Shown: positions 1 to 8,957, counted from the stretch's first letter. The stretch: DNA of 64,000 nt from Herminiimonas sp. (GCA_028292265.1 JAQGMR010000006.1:145301-209300), one strand, 5' to 3'. The notes: generated from the sequence alone by a model not told the origin. Translations and numbers: made by a program.

Positions 1-1
1 C

Positions 2-217
2 CCGGCGCTGGCTTTAAAGCAGTTCGAAGTTGCACGCATTGAGCGTACGACAAAGATCGTGCAGCGGTCGACGGAAAACGGGAAGCGCTTCCATAACCCC
101 GCGCTGGCATCGGCCGACGGCGCCGCGGCCTATGTCGAGCGCGAGTGGGCCGAGCCGAAAGTCAGGGAGCGTTACGACTGGCTGTTCCGCTATAACGTAG
201 ATGAAGTTCCGGTTTGA
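2..217 (+). CDS. FAD-dependent monooxygenase, C-terminal end (5' truncated by window)
   Basis: An open frame enters from the left edge and ends at a TGA at 215-217, giving about 71 residues. The tail (ERTTKIVQRST, then YDWLFRYNVDEVPV) resembles the C-terminal helix and closing WLF/WIYGYD-type motif of salicylate hydroxylase / 6-hydroxynicotinate monooxygenase-like flavoproteins. The complete flavoprotein at 2178-3365 ends in a comparable DWIYGYDVV. The FAD-binding part lies outside the window, so the substrate cannot be judged. The alpha/beta hydrolase follows after 25 bases, so the two are probably co-transcribed. Confidence 0.6.
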   Translation, partial: PALALKQFEVARIERTTKIVQRSTENGKRFHNPALASADGAAAYVEREWAEPKVRERYDWLFRYNVDEVPV

Positions 218-242
218 CCTTCCTGATTGATTCGGACATGAG

Positions 243-1004
243 ATGACCATGACAAATAGCACCAGGATCATTGGTAATGGCCCGCACAAGGTCATGGCGC
301 TGCACGGATGGTTCGGTAGCGCGCATGGCTGGGGGCCTTTATATGATGTCCTCAACCCGCATGACTTCACCTATGCATTCATGGACTACCGGGGCTACGG
401 CGGGTCTATGGCGATCGCGGGCGACTTCACCATTGCAGAAATAGCCGGCGACGCAGTTGTAATTGCAAACGACCTCAACTGGGAGCGCTTCAGCCTGATT
501 GGTCACTCGATGGGCGGCAAGGCGATCCAGCAGGTGTTGCTCGATGTGCCGGACCGGGTGCGCAAACTTGTCGCCATTACGCCAGTACCGGCGTGCGAGG
601 TTCCCTTTGACGAGCAGGGTTGGGCTTTCTTTTCCGGGGCGGCAAAAGATCCCGCGGTGCGCAAAGGCATTATTGACCTCAGTACCGGGAAGCGGCTATC
701 TGAATATTGGCTCGATAAAATGGTGGCGCATTCCCTGAACAATTCCACTGTCGAGGCTTTTGCAGCCTACCTGAACGCTTGGGCTAAAACGGATTTTTCG
801 GATCGCGTAAAGGGAAATTCTGCAGCGATCAAGGTGATCGTGGGAGAGCATGACCCGACTCTGACTGCAGAGAGCATGCGCCAAACCTATATGCAGTGGT
901 ATCCCAATGCACAGCTAGAAATTATGGCGAATGCGGGCCACTACCCAGCGGATGAAACACCGGTTTGTCTTGCGACCACGATCGAGGCCTTCCTGAGAGC
1001 CTGA
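243..1004 (+). CDS. alpha/beta fold hydrolase
   Basis: A 253-residue cytosolic hydrolase of the alpha/beta superfamily. HGW near residue 21 forms the oxyanion-hole region. The nucleophile elbow is GHSMGG with Ser89, the acid is Asp204 in GEHDP, and the catalytic base is His233 in AGHYP, so the triad is complete. There is no signal peptide. The start at 243 (ATG ACC ATG) has no strong Shine-Dalgarno, and the ATG at 249 is an alternative. It sits between two FAD monooxygenases and a Bug receptor, which suggests hydrolysis of a ring-cleavage product or ester in the same pathway; that role is inference. Confidence 0.85.
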   Translation: MTMTNSTRIIGNGPHKVMALHGWFGSAHGWGPLYDVLNPHDFTYAFMDYRGYGGSMAIAGDFTIAEIAGDAVVIANDLNWERFSLIGHSMGGKAIQQVLLDVPDRVRKLVAITPVPACEVPFDEQGWAFFSGAAKDPAVRKGIIDLSTGKRLSEYWLDKMVAHSLNNSTVEAFAAYLNAWAKTDFSDRVKGNSAAIKVIVGEHDPTLTAESMRQTYMQWYPNAQLEIMANAGHYPADETPVCLATTIEAFLRA

Positions 1005-1073
1005 ACGCTCGAGCCGCGCGGCAAGCCTTGCCGCGGCAAAAACATGAAATTCATAAAAAGCAGGAGACGCAAC

Positions 1074-2045
1074 ATGAAGAGAATACTTATTCTTGGGCTA
1101 ATCGCAGTTGGTCTTTCAGGAGCAATGCAAACCCAGGCGGCGCATGCGGCCTATCCAGAAAAGCCGATCAGGATCATCGTACCGTTTGCCCCTGGCGGCA
1201 TTGCGGACGGTACCGCACGCGTTATCGGAAATGGGCTGGCTATCCGGTTCAATCAGTCGGTCATTGTCGAGAATCGTCCTGGCGGGGGCGCCATAATCGG
1301 CACAACGGTGGTCGCCAAGGCACCTGGCGATGGCTACACGCTGCTGTTGGGCAGCACCAATATCTCAACCAACCCGTCGCTATACAAGAGCCTTCCGTAC
1401 GACGCAGAAAAAGAGCTGAAACCAGTTTCACTCGTGATGTTACTTCCGGCCGCCTTGGTCGTTCCCAGTTCACTTCCTGTGAAGTCTTTCGCGGACTTGC
1501 TCAGTTATGCGAAAGAGAAGCCGGGGAAGATAAACTATTCGTCCGTGGGACTGGGAAGCTACCCTCACCTTGCCATCGAAAGCCTGGTTCAAAAGACCGG
1601 CGTCAAGATGACGCATGTGCCCTACAAAGGCTTTGCGCCAGCAACCATGGCGGTTTTGTCCGGCGAGGTTGAGTTACTCGCAAGCGATGTACCAAGCGCC
1701 TTGCAATATATTCAGAGCGGCAAGGTACGTGCGCTTGCTGTCACCGGGGCAAAAAGGTTGGCAGTACTTCCGAACGTTCCAACGGTGCAGGAAGAGGGCG
1801 TAAAGGACTACGACGTTGTGGGCTGGCTCGGGATCATGGCGCCGAGCGATACACCTCCCGAGATCGTTAATCTACTCAACAGCGAAATCAACAAGATCAT
1901 GCAGTCGCCCGATGTACAAAAGCGATTCGCCGAACAAGGCGTTGATACTCCTGTTGGAGACCCTGCGGCATTCAAACAGTTTCTCACCCAGAAGAAAGCA
2001 GAATGGGAGAAGGTGATCAGGGCTGGCAAAATTTCGCTTGATTGA
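1074..2045 (+). CDS. tripartite tricarboxylate transporter substrate-binding protein (Bug family), copy 1
   Basis: A 323-residue periplasmic binding protein of the Bug/TctC family. It has an N-terminal signal peptide ending near QAAHAAYP, then the family hallmarks YPEKPIRIIVPFAPGG, VIVENRPGGG, APGDGYTLLLG, MTHVPYKG and the late LPNVPTVQE. The start at 1074 is preferred over the in-frame ATG at 1044 because AGGAGA lies at 1062-1067 with good spacing. Members bind carboxylates, amides or aromatic acids and pass them to TctAB-type membrane partners, none of which is in the window. It lies between the hydrolase and the FAD monooxygenase and is likely co-transcribed with them. Confidence 0.93.
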   Translation: MKRILILGLIAVGLSGAMQTQAAHAAYPEKPIRIIVPFAPGGIADGTARVIGNGLAIRFNQSVIVENRPGGGAIIGTTVVAKAPGDGYTLLLGSTNISTNPSLYKSLPYDAEKELKPVSLVMLLPAALVVPSSLPVKSFADLLSYAKEKPGKINYSSVGLGSYPHLAIESLVQKTGVKMTHVPYKGFAPATMAVLSGEVELLASDVPSALQYIQSGKVRALAVTGAKRLAVLPNVPTVQEEGVKDYDVVGWLGIMAPSDTPPEIVNLLNSEINKIMQSPDVQKRFAEQGVDTPVGDPAAFKQFLTQKKAEWEKVIRAGKISLD

Positions 2046-2177
2046 CGCGTTGGGCAATGACGCGCGCTGTAGCAGGCTTGAAAGTGAATCGCTTGCTACC
2101 TGAAGCGCGTTGCATCTTCCGCTCGTCGCCTTCTTGAAGGCAGGCGAAAGCAAGGGACTATTGAATTCGGAGAAGAC

Positions 2178-3365
2178 ATGACGATGCTTGATACTGGTCG
2201 AGCACTGCGCATCGCTATCGTGGGTGCCGGGATTGGCGGTCTCACTGCCGCGGCCGCGTTACGAAAAATGGGCGGCTTTGAAGTCAGCGTCTACGAGCGT
2301 TCTATTGACCTTGGTGAAGTCGGCGCCGGCTTGCAAATGGGCCCCAATGCGGTCAAGGTCATTCGCGCGCTCGGGCTCGAAGAACAGTTCATGCAGCTTG
2401 CTTGCGAACCGCCATCGCGCGTCACATTGAAGTGGGACGACGGCACTGAAATGTCCCGCGAACCATTCAAGGGCCGAATGCATGCGACCTTCGGTGCGGG
2501 CTATCAGATGGCGCATCGCGCCGATGTGCACAATCTTTTGCTTTCGCTCGTGCCACAGGAATCAATCCATACCGGCGTTGAATGTGTTGACGTACAAAAC
2601 GGGAAAGACGGTGCGGTGCTGCGCCTGGCCAGTGGCGAGGAGATCGAAGCTGACGTGGTGCTTGGTGCTGATGGCATCCACTCTGTGGTCCGCACGGCAG
2701 TATTTGGAGAAAGCAAAGCCCGGTTCACAAACCAGATCTGTTGGCGCCTGGTCCTACCGATGGAGGAGGTGCGCAAGGCGGCCGACAAGCTGCCCGCTTC
2801 ATTTGATGGCAGCCAATACACAGGGTGGCTCGGGCCTAAAGGGCACGTCATACTCTATCCAATTCGGGGCGGTGAATCGCTCAACATCTTTGCCGGTCGC
2901 GTGTCGGACCAGTGGGCAGGCGAGAAGTGGGCGGTGCCGAGCCCTATTGATGAAATGCTCGACGCCTATGCCGGTTGGCACCCCGGCATGCTTTACCTTC
3001 TCTCGCGCGCCACGGAAACGTTCAAATGGGGAATCCACGACCATGACCCGCTCGACGCCTGGGTCTCCGGCCGCATCGCGCTTCTCGGTGATGCGGCGCA
3101 TCCCATGATGCCCACGCTCGCGCAGGGCGCCGCGATATCGATCGAAGATGGATACGCCATTGCGCGGCACCTTGATGCACACCGTGCGGATCCGATTGCA
3201 GCATTAGCGGAATACGAACGAGCGCGTCTGCCGCGTGCAGCCAGAGTGCAGTTGCAGGCACGGCAGCAGTTCCTCAACAATCAACTCACGCCACCCCCGC
3301 CGTTTCTGCCGACCGACTGGATTTATGGGTATGACGTGGTGACTAGTCGGCTTGCCGCCGACTGA
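2178..3365 (+). CDS. FAD-dependent aromatic monooxygenase (salicylate / 6-hydroxynicotinate hydroxylase type)
   Basis: A 395-residue class A flavoprotein monooxygenase. It shows the Rossmann GAGIGG at residues 16-21, the ER pair closing beta2 at 40-41, a DG motif (GADGIHS) at 165-166 and GDAAHPMMP at 304-312, the FAD ribityl-binding motif. Enzymes of this type use NAD(P)H and O2 to hydroxylate an aromatic or pyridine ring, sometimes with decarboxylation. GGAGAAG precedes the ATG by eight bases. It ends the 1-3.4 kb set that also includes a Bug receptor and an alpha/beta hydrolase. The exact substrate cannot be deduced from motifs. Confidence 0.9.
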   Translation: MTMLDTGRALRIAIVGAGIGGLTAAAALRKMGGFEVSVYERSIDLGEVGAGLQMGPNAVKVIRALGLEEQFMQLACEPPSRVTLKWDDGTEMSREPFKGRMHATFGAGYQMAHRADVHNLLLSLVPQESIHTGVECVDVQNGKDGAVLRLASGEEIEADVVLGADGIHSVVRTAVFGESKARFTNQICWRLVLPMEEVRKAADKLPASFDGSQYTGWLGPKGHVILYPIRGGESLNIFAGRVSDQWAGEKWAVPSPIDEMLDAYAGWHPGMLYLLSRATETFKWGIHDHDPLDAWVSGRIALLGDAAHPMMPTLAQGAAISIEDGYAIARHLDAHRADPIAALAEYERARLPRAARVQLQARQQFLNNQLTPPPPFLPTDWIYGYDVVTSRLAAD

Positions 3366-3547
3366 GTTTTGATTCGGTTCGGAAACGGACAGCGATCTTG
3401 GGATGCATGTGCGTGCAATGGGCTATTTAGCCTAAGCAAGTCCTATGTGCGCTGGCGCGCCGCACGAGGTCGCCCCATACCGGAATGTGCGGCCAGTCAA
3501 AAGCGAAGTCACGTACGGGCGGCGGATTAACGGCCATTGATTGCCTG

Positions 3548-3763
3548 TCAGCTCGTGACGCGATCAGAACGCGTTTCCGCTCCCTTGTCACGACTGTACG
3601 ACCTGTCGGACCACCTCCTCAAGTCCTGCGCGTCTTTTATGAGAAATCGCTCGCCACAGCACCGGCACTGGAACCGAGCACTTTGCGCAAACAGCAGCCG
3701 CTGCCAAAAGTTGCGAGTAATGCGTCGGGTGTCGTCGTTTCCACAGTTTGGGCAATTGTTCAT
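3548..3763 (-). CDS. small zinc-ribbon protein
   Basis: A 71-residue protein beginning MNNCPNCGN. It has two CxxC knuckles, CPNCG at residues 4-8 and CRCCG near residue 34, about 30 residues apart, the layout of a zinc ribbon. The internal ATG at 3763 was chosen because GGAAAG stands six to eight bases upstream; an in-frame start at 3835 would add 24 unremarkable residues. The C-terminal part is charged (RRWSDRSYSRDKGAETR). Such proteins bind nucleic acid or act as redox/zinc adaptors, but no function can be assigned here. It stands alone between flanking plus-strand genes. Confidence 0.6.
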   Translation of the reverse strand: MNNCPNCGNDDTRRITRNFWQRLLFAQSARFQCRCCGERFLIKDAQDLRRWSDRSYSRDKGAETRSDRVTS

Positions 3764-4328
3764 GGCGTCTTTCCGAGAGAAAGACTGATGTTCACCGGTC
3801 GTGGCCCCGCCTTGGGTTAGCGATTGTAAGTTCAAAACGGGCGGACTTCTGTCCCGGCGTTAGCCGTTCTGCATGGCTCGAATGACATTCTCCCGTTTCC
3901 GGCGTCTATATCTAGACTTGAACAGCATCATCCTGAAACAACTTTCACGGTGGTTCACCGATGCAGCGTCGTGCGTCGGCCGAATGCAGCGCTACAACGC
4001 GCCGCCACCGGCTTCAAGCGGGGTCGGCCCTTCTTGCGTTTCTGCACCGGGGCACCAGGTCAGCATCAAGCAACCTGCGTCTAAGTCCGCGGGCGCGCGC
4101 GAACCGGAACTTAGCTTTGTGCGGCGCATCACACAGCCGTTATCCAATCGAAAACTATGGCGGGCAGGGCGAATGCACTTTTAGCCGAGGAAGATTACAG
4201 CCGCCGGGAAGCGACTGGCACCTTGGATACGCCGTTGACGGGCCCGCATATTCGATAAATTGGAAATGACGGTTCAAACACGGCCTGACAAAGGCACCTT
4301 AAAACAAAACTTTCTAGTGAGTGCTTTT
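3764..4328. other. intergenic stretch, no gene recognised
   Basis: About 565 bases between the zinc-ribbon gene and the anchored hydrolase. Open frames here are short and do not resemble a family. Two in-frame starts for the hydrolase (TTG at 4260 and ATG at 4266) fall at its end, but the sequence after them is A/T-rich and looks untranslated. No clear terminator or promoter was found. Confidence 0.4.
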
Positions 4329-5318
4329 ATGCAGAAACGCATACCTTTACTTCTTGGCGGCGCCGCTGCGCTTGCAACAATGGCAGTGTTTGTACAACGC
4401 CGAACCAGAAAAACGGAATATGAGAATCCGCCTCTCGGCAGGTTCGTTGAGGTGGATGGAATCCGACTTCACTACATTGAGCGGGGAGAAGGGCAGCCGG
4501 TAGTCATGTTGCATGGGAATGGCACGATGGCCGAGGAGTTGGACGTTAGCGGAGTTTTGGACGCGGCGGCGGAAAGGTACCGTGTTATTGCTTTCGACCG
4601 ACCTGGTTACGGCTATAGCGATCGGCCGCGCATGACGATTTGGAGTCCGTTGGCACAGGCGAAGCTGCTATGCAAGGCATTGCAGCAACTTGGCGTTGAG
4701 CAGCCAGTGGTGGTTGGCCACTCGTGGGGCACCATGGTCGCGATGGCCATGGCCCTGGAGCAGCCAGAGTATGTGCAAAGTCTGGTTCTACTTTCCGGGT
4801 ACTACTATCCGATGCCCCGGCTCGACGTTGTCCTTTCCTCCCCGCCTGCGTTGCCAATCTTGGGCGACCTGATGCGACACACGATCTCGCCCTGGTTCGG
4901 CAGAATGCTGTGGCCTGTAATGATACGCAAGCTGTTTGCACCTGCAGACACGACAGAACGATTCAAGGCAATGTACCCGGTATGGATGAGCCTGCGGCCC
5001 TCGCAGCTTCGCGCTACGACCGAAGAAATCGCCTTGATGATCCCCTCCGCTTATAACCTGAGTCATCGCTATGGCGAACTGAAAATGCCGGTCGTGATCA
5101 TGGCGGGGGCGGCGGATCTGCACGTCATTCCCAAGCTGCACTCAGAGCGGCTGCACGAAGAGCTGCCACAGAGCGCGTTGATTCTTGTGCCTGGAGTGGG
5201 CCATATGGTTCAGCATTCGGCGCCACAGGAAGTGATGGCGGCGATTGACCAGGCGGTGAATCGGATTCCGCTGGTCAGGGCAATGGCGGGTGATGCAATC
5301 ATGCAGGCGGCCAGGTAG
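4329..5318 (+). CDS. membrane-anchored alpha/beta hydrolase
   Basis: A 329-residue alpha/beta hydrolase with one N-terminal hydrophobic segment (residues 5-22) followed by basic QRRTRK, so it is probably anchored in the inner membrane. The catalytic domain begins at GRFVEVDGIRLHYIERG. The oxyanion segment is LHGNG, the nucleophile is Ser132 in GHSWGT, the acid Asp263 in GAADLHV, and the base His292 in GVGHMVQ. The start at 4329 is favoured because the hydrophobic anchor begins at once; ATG 4266 would add 21 residues. It resembles haloalkane-dehalogenase/epoxide-hydrolase-like members, but the substrate is unknown. Confidence 0.85.
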   Translation: MQKRIPLLLGGAAALATMAVFVQRRTRKTEYENPPLGRFVEVDGIRLHYIERGEGQPVVMLHGNGTMAEELDVSGVLDAAAERYRVIAFDRPGYGYSDRPRMTIWSPLAQAKLLCKALQQLGVEQPVVVGHSWGTMVAMAMALEQPEYVQSLVLLSGYYYPMPRLDVVLSSPPALPILGDLMRHTISPWFGRMLWPVMIRKLFAPADTTERFKAMYPVWMSLRPSQLRATTEEIALMIPSAYNLSHRYGELKMPVVIMAGAADLHVIPKLHSERLHEELPQSALILVPGVGHMVQHSAPQEVMAAIDQAVNRIPLVRAMAGDAIMQAAR

Positions 5319-5395
5319 ACGAGACGGCGCAGCCGACCCAGGAACGCACCACCGAGGTGGCCAACTACGATGGCCAATCGGCGACACGCCTTGGA

Positions 5396-5441
5396 TCAAG
5401 ACGTCTTTCGGTGGGTGGTACGACTTAGGTCAAGACGTCTT
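5396..5441. repeat. 12-bp direct repeat TCAAGACGTCTT (two copies)
   Basis: The 12-mer occurs at 5396-5407 and again at 5430-5441; its core AAGACGTCTT is a perfect palindrome. Read on the minus strand the second copy encodes the last residues (KTS) and stop of a PEP-CTERM tail, and the first copy also reads KTS-stop. This suggests a partial duplication of the end of the same gene. Confidence 0.55.
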
Positions 5442-5618
5442 GCGGCGGCGAACTAAACGCATCGCTGCTATGCCGAAACCAAACAGTGCAATAGATGCTG
5501 GCTCGGGTACGGCGCTTCGGGCAACTGTCCAAGTCCCGTTTGTGCCCTCATCAGCCAGTCTTCTACCTGAAAAGAAAAAGACCAGTACGCCCACGTAGTT
5601 AAGGTACCAAAAGGTCAC
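5430..5618 (-). pseudogene. PEP-CTERM sorting-signal remnant
   Basis: The 62-codon frame, opening with GTG at 5618, ends in VPEPASIALFGFGIAAMRL followed by RRRK, a textbook PEP-CTERM sorting signal: VPEP box, hydrophobic helix, basic tail. Full proteins of this class have a signal peptide and a substantial secreted body before the motif; here only about 35 unremarkable residues precede it and no signal peptide is visible. It is therefore most likely the surviving 3' end of a deleted gene. No exosortase gene is in the window. A very short genuine substrate is possible but less likely. Confidence 0.6.
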
Positions 5619-5707
5619 TGCGATCGGACGTTTACCAGTCCCAGGTCAAGCCGCCAAAGCCCCCCGGTGCTATTCTTTTGCCTCCTTCTTTTCCAAGGTA
5701 TTCCGCA

Positions 5708-6391
5708 ATGAGAACATCCAATCTCCGCATCACCTCGGCTGTGCTGGCCGCCGTCCTCGGGCTTTCCGGCTGCGCCGACATGAACATGAGCGATACGCAG
5801 CGCAATACCGGTTTGGGCGCCATGGGCGGCGCTGTCGCGGGCGCCGTGCTGGGACGCGCGACCTCCGGGGGCGGCAGCACTGGCAGAAGCACCGGCACTG
5901 GGGCCATGATCGGCGCTGCCGCTGGCGGCGTGGGCGCCTATATCTGGTCTCGCAACATGGAGGAGCAGAAGCGCCGCATGCAGCAAGCGACGCAGGGTAC
6001 GGGCGTTGAGGTTACCCAGACTGCTGATAACCGGCTGAAGCTGAATATCCCAAGCGATATCTCCTTCGACACCGGCCGCGCCGACATCAAGCCGAACCTG
6101 CGCTCGGTTCTCGACCAGTTTGCCCAAAGCTTGCGGGATAACCCGAACACCAATATCTCCATCATCGGCCACACGGACAATACCGGGTCCGAGGCAGTCA
6201 ATAACCCGCTGTCGGTGAACCGTGCCGCCAGCACGCGGAAATATCTTGAGGAGCGTGGGGTCAATCCTTCCCGCATAGCGATCGACGGACGTGGCATGCA
6301 TGAGCCGGTGGCCGAGAATACGACTGACGCCGGACGTGCTCGCAATCGCAGGGTCGAGATCTTCGTGGCTGAGCAGCAGGCATCGCGCTAA
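5708..6391 (+). CDS. OmpA-family outer-membrane lipoprotein (YiaD-like)
   Basis: A 227-residue envelope protein. The signal peptide ends in a lipobox LSGC with lipidated Cys22. Gly/Ala-rich hydrophobic stretches at residues 34-50 and 63-80 resemble a glycine-zipper segment. An OmpA C-terminal peptidoglycan-binding domain spans about 105-220, with IIGHTDNTG at 152-160 and the late NRRVEI at 213-218. The start at 5708 was chosen for AAGGT upstream and because the signal peptide then begins directly. It should tether the outer membrane to the cell wall. It is monocistronic as far as can be seen. Confidence 0.9.
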   Translation: MRTSNLRITSAVLAAVLGLSGCADMNMSDTQRNTGLGAMGGAVAGAVLGRATSGGGSTGRSTGTGAMIGAAAGGVGAYIWSRNMEEQKRRMQQATQGTGVEVTQTADNRLKLNIPSDISFDTGRADIKPNLRSVLDQFAQSLRDNPNTNISIIGHTDNTGSEAVNNPLSVNRAASTRKYLEERGVNPSRIAIDGRGMHEPVAENTTDAGRARNRRVEIFVAEQQASR

Positions 6392-6699
6392 ACAGACGCC
6401 TGCGCTGCCCGGCGCCGCCGGACCGGGGAAGCCGGGTTGCGCTGCAGCGTAATCGCGCTGCAGCAGCCAGTACGCCCGCACCGGCCAATACCCCAAGCCG
6501 CGGCGCTGCATCCGCGCGCACCTCCGTGGCAGCCAACCTCCATAACGGTTGCGGCCACACTTCGACAGCCCTCCCTGCACAACAGCGGTCAGGCCGGATC
6601 ACATCAGCTATTGCCAAAAGACACGGCTATACTGCGACATCGACAACGGGGGCAGACGACGTCGACACGGCAAGCTGACCATTATAAAAAGGGACAAAC
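6392..6699. other. intergenic region with a 9-bp hairpin
   Basis: A 308-base spacer. The arms GCTGCAGCG (6441-6449) and CGCTGCAGC (6456-6464) pair perfectly around a six-base loop but lack a T tract, so this is at best a weak or factor-dependent terminator for the OmpA-like gene. No credible gene was seen. The segment before 6700 contains AGGGAC as the ribosome-binding site for the next gene. Confidence 0.4.
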
Positions 6700-7887
6700 A
6701 TGACAAGCACCCGCATCCTGGCAAGCGCACTCCTCAGCATTTCCGTACTCGCAGGTTGTTCGACCATGCAGGCATCGCCCGGCAAGCGCGAGTTGATGGT
6801 GGTCGGCCACGACGAGAAGCAAAGTTGGGACGACGCCGGAAAGGCCATATTTGCGAAGCAAGGCCGCGACACGGTCTCGATCATCGATATCGGCACCGAT
6901 CCATTAGCGCCAAAAATCCTCGTCAATCTGCCTCTGGCGAATTCAATCGTAGGCCCGCCGACCAATCTCGCGATTACACCGGACGAAGGCTTGGCCCTGG
7001 TTGCAAATTCCATCAACGTGGTGGAGGAGGGCGGCGTACTGAAGCAGGTCCCTGACAACCGTCTATGGGTAATCGACCTCACCACCAATCCGCCAAAGCT
7101 GATCGATACGGTCACGGTTGGGAAGCAGCCGTCCGGCATGTCGATCAACCGTGCTGGCACGCTCGCGCTCATAGCGAATCGCGCCGATAACTCCATTAGC
7201 GTTTTGCGGATCGCCGGCAAGAAGGTGGAGCTGATCGATACCGTCGTTATCGGCGAACACGTGGCACACGTGCGCTTCACGCCTGATGGCAAAAGGGCGA
7301 TTGCTGCCAAGTTCCCGGGCCACAAAGTGGCGATGCTTGAGGTGAATGGCGAGAAGGTTACCTACAACAAGGCAGACATTCCGGTCGGCATGTGGCCTTA
7401 CAACCTTGACATAACGCCAGATGGCAAGCTGGCGCTGACTGCGGACAATGGCAACTCCGGCGCCTCCGACGGCCACATTGATACCGTAAGCGTGATCGAC
7501 ATCGAAGCGAATCCGCCGCGCGTGATCGATCGCGTTGTTGTTGGTGACGGCCCGGAAGGATTCGCCATAAGTCCAACTGGCAAGATGGCCGTGGCGGTCA
7601 TTTTGGCGGGAACGAACTCGGCGAAGAACGCGTTCTTTTATAACCGGAACGCAACGGTCGTCGCATTGAAGATAGATGGCAAGAAGGTGACTCGGTCCAA
7701 TGAAGTTCAAGTTCGTGGATTGCCGGAAGGCGTCGTGTTCAGTCAGGACGGCCGCTACATCTATGTCGGAAACTTCATTGACCAAGACATTTCGATTCTG
7801 CGTGTGGACGGCGACCAGATCGTCGACACGGGCAAGTCCATGCAGCTTCCAGGGCATCCTGCCTCCATGCGTGGACGCACGCATTAA
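6700..7887 (+). CDS. YVTN/YncE-type beta-propeller lipoprotein
   Basis: A 395-residue exported protein. The signal peptide ends at LAGC, so Cys20 is the likely lipidation site. The body consists of repeated blades with the pattern VSIIDI...PKILVNLPLA, NRLWVIDL, NSISVLRI, DTVSVIDI and YIYVGNF..ISILRV, typical of YncE-like or lactonase-like beta-propellers. Several blades carry TPDG/SPTG/SQDG turns. Such proteins act in the periplasm, but substrates are rarely known. AGGGAC precedes the ATG. The gene is followed by a strong intrinsic terminator and appears to be a single transcription unit. Confidence 0.85.
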   Translation: MTSTRILASALLSISVLAGCSTMQASPGKRELMVVGHDEKQSWDDAGKAIFAKQGRDTVSIIDIGTDPLAPKILVNLPLANSIVGPPTNLAITPDEGLALVANSINVVEEGGVLKQVPDNRLWVIDLTTNPPKLIDTVTVGKQPSGMSINRAGTLALIANRADNSISVLRIAGKKVELIDTVVIGEHVAHVRFTPDGKRAIAAKFPGHKVAMLEVNGEKVTYNKADIPVGMWPYNLDITPDGKLALTADNGNSGASDGHIDTVSVIDIEANPPRVIDRVVVGDGPEGFAISPTGKMAVAVILAGTNSAKNAFFYNRNATVVALKIDGKKVTRSNEVQVRGLPEGVVFSQDGRYIYVGNFIDQDISILRVDGDQIVDTGKSMQLPGHPASMRGRTH

Positions 7888-7936
7888 GCGTTGCAACTGA
7901 CCGCGCCGTTTCTGGCGCGATCAATGATCTGCAAGT

Positions 7937-7965
7937 GGGTCGGCCAGAGCGTGCCGGCCCTTTTT
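7937..7965 (+). terminator. intrinsic terminator after the beta-propeller gene
   Basis: GGGTCGGC (7937-7944) pairs with GCCGGCCC (7953-7960) with one G-T pair, followed by TTTTT. It lies 50 bases after the stop codon and fits a Rho-independent terminator. The rest of 7966-8264 shows no recognisable gene, only the GGAAGGAG ribosome-binding site of the following gene. Confidence 0.75.
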
Positions 7966-8264
7966 CATTCCAGCATCGACTGCTTCTCTCTTCCCTGCTT
8001 AAGGCTTGGCTGCGCCGTATTTGCCGTGCGGCGACTGGCGTTTCCCGCATAGCCCCGTTCTCTTGATGCGACTCAAGACGTTACCGGAGAAGCATCCTAA
8101 GTTGGATTATCGGGCAGTCCCTTCCAGACCGGTTCAGCGCTTTCATTGCATTGCATGAAGGACCGCTTTGGCGCGAACGACGATCATGTCGACCTGGTGA
8201 GTCTGCAGGGCGACAAGCCTCAACAACGTAATTCAATGAATCCGTTGGAAGGAGATCACGCGTC

Positions 8265-8957
8265 ATGAAACACGGAATCCTCGCCTCTACCTTGCTCGCG
8301 CTGTCCTGCATGCCGCTTGCCGGTTGCAACGGCGACGATTCGCCGGCCCAGGCCGCGACTGCCATTACGACTGGCACCAATCTGCAGACTCAGCCGCAAG
8401 GACAGTCTCAGACGCCTCTGGCTTCTACCTTTACCCTGTCCAGCCCGGATCTGACAGGCGGCACCTTCGACCAGAAGTTCATCCTGAACGGCTTCGGATG
8501 CTCCGGCCAGAATATTTCGCCGGCCATTGAATGGAGCAACGTACCGGCGGGCACCAAGTCCCTTGCGCTCCAGGTCTTTGATCCCGACGCGCCGTCCGGC
8601 AGCGGGTTCTGGCATTGGGCTGTGTATGACATTCCGCCGACTGCTACCGGCTTGCCACAGGGCGCGGGTAACGACCCGAATTTGCTGCCGGCAGGCGCCT
8701 TTGGTGGCACTACGGATTTGTTCGACACCGGGCTTACCAACGGTAACGGCAACTACGGAGGACCTTGTCCACCGCAGGGCGACGCGCCGCATCGCTATAT
8801 CTTCACGCTGTACGCGACGGCAGTCGACAAACTGGAGGTGGCAGGCGGTGTCCCGAAGACCGGCACCGCAGGGCTATATGGGTTTGTGCTTAACAAGGGA
8901 CTTGGTGCCGGCCTGCTGGGAAAGGCGACGTTTACGGCCAAGTTCGGCCGACCCTGA
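8265..8957 (+). CDS. YbhB/YbcL-type (PEBP / Raf kinase inhibitor-like) lipoprotein
   Basis: A 230-residue protein with a signal peptide and lipobox LAGC (Cys21), then a Thr/Gln-rich linker to about residue 45. The PEBP domain carries the ligand-pocket motifs DPDAPSGSGFWHWAVYDIP near residues 107-125 and a later GPCPPQGDAPHRYIFTLYA. Bacterial members are small-ligand or peptide-binding proteins of undefined role; lipidation places this one at the membrane surface. GGAAGGAG gives an excellent ribosome-binding site. The adjacent minus-strand gene converges on it. Confidence 0.9.
   Translation: MKHGILASTLLALSCMPLAGCNGDDSPAQAATAITTGTNLQTQPQGQSQTPLASTFTLSSPDLTGGTFDQKFILNGFGCSGQNISPAIEWSNVPAGTKSLALQVFDPDAPSGSGFWHWAVYDIPPTATGLPQGAGNDPNLLPAGAFGGTTDLFDTGLTNGNGNYGGPCPPQGDAPHRYIFTLYATAVDKLEVAGGVPKTGTAGLYGFVLNKGLGAGLLGKATFTAKFGRP

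Noticed and set aside
4215..4232. TGGCACCTTGG-type sequence as a sigma54 promoter
   Set aside because: The -12 TTGC element is missing at the required spacing, unlike the matches at 44693 and 51775.
5615..6580. Minus-strand frame of about 321 codons across the OmpA-like gene
   Set aside because: It is a shadow of a recognised lipoprotein gene and its sequence is Arg/Ala-rich with no family resemblance.
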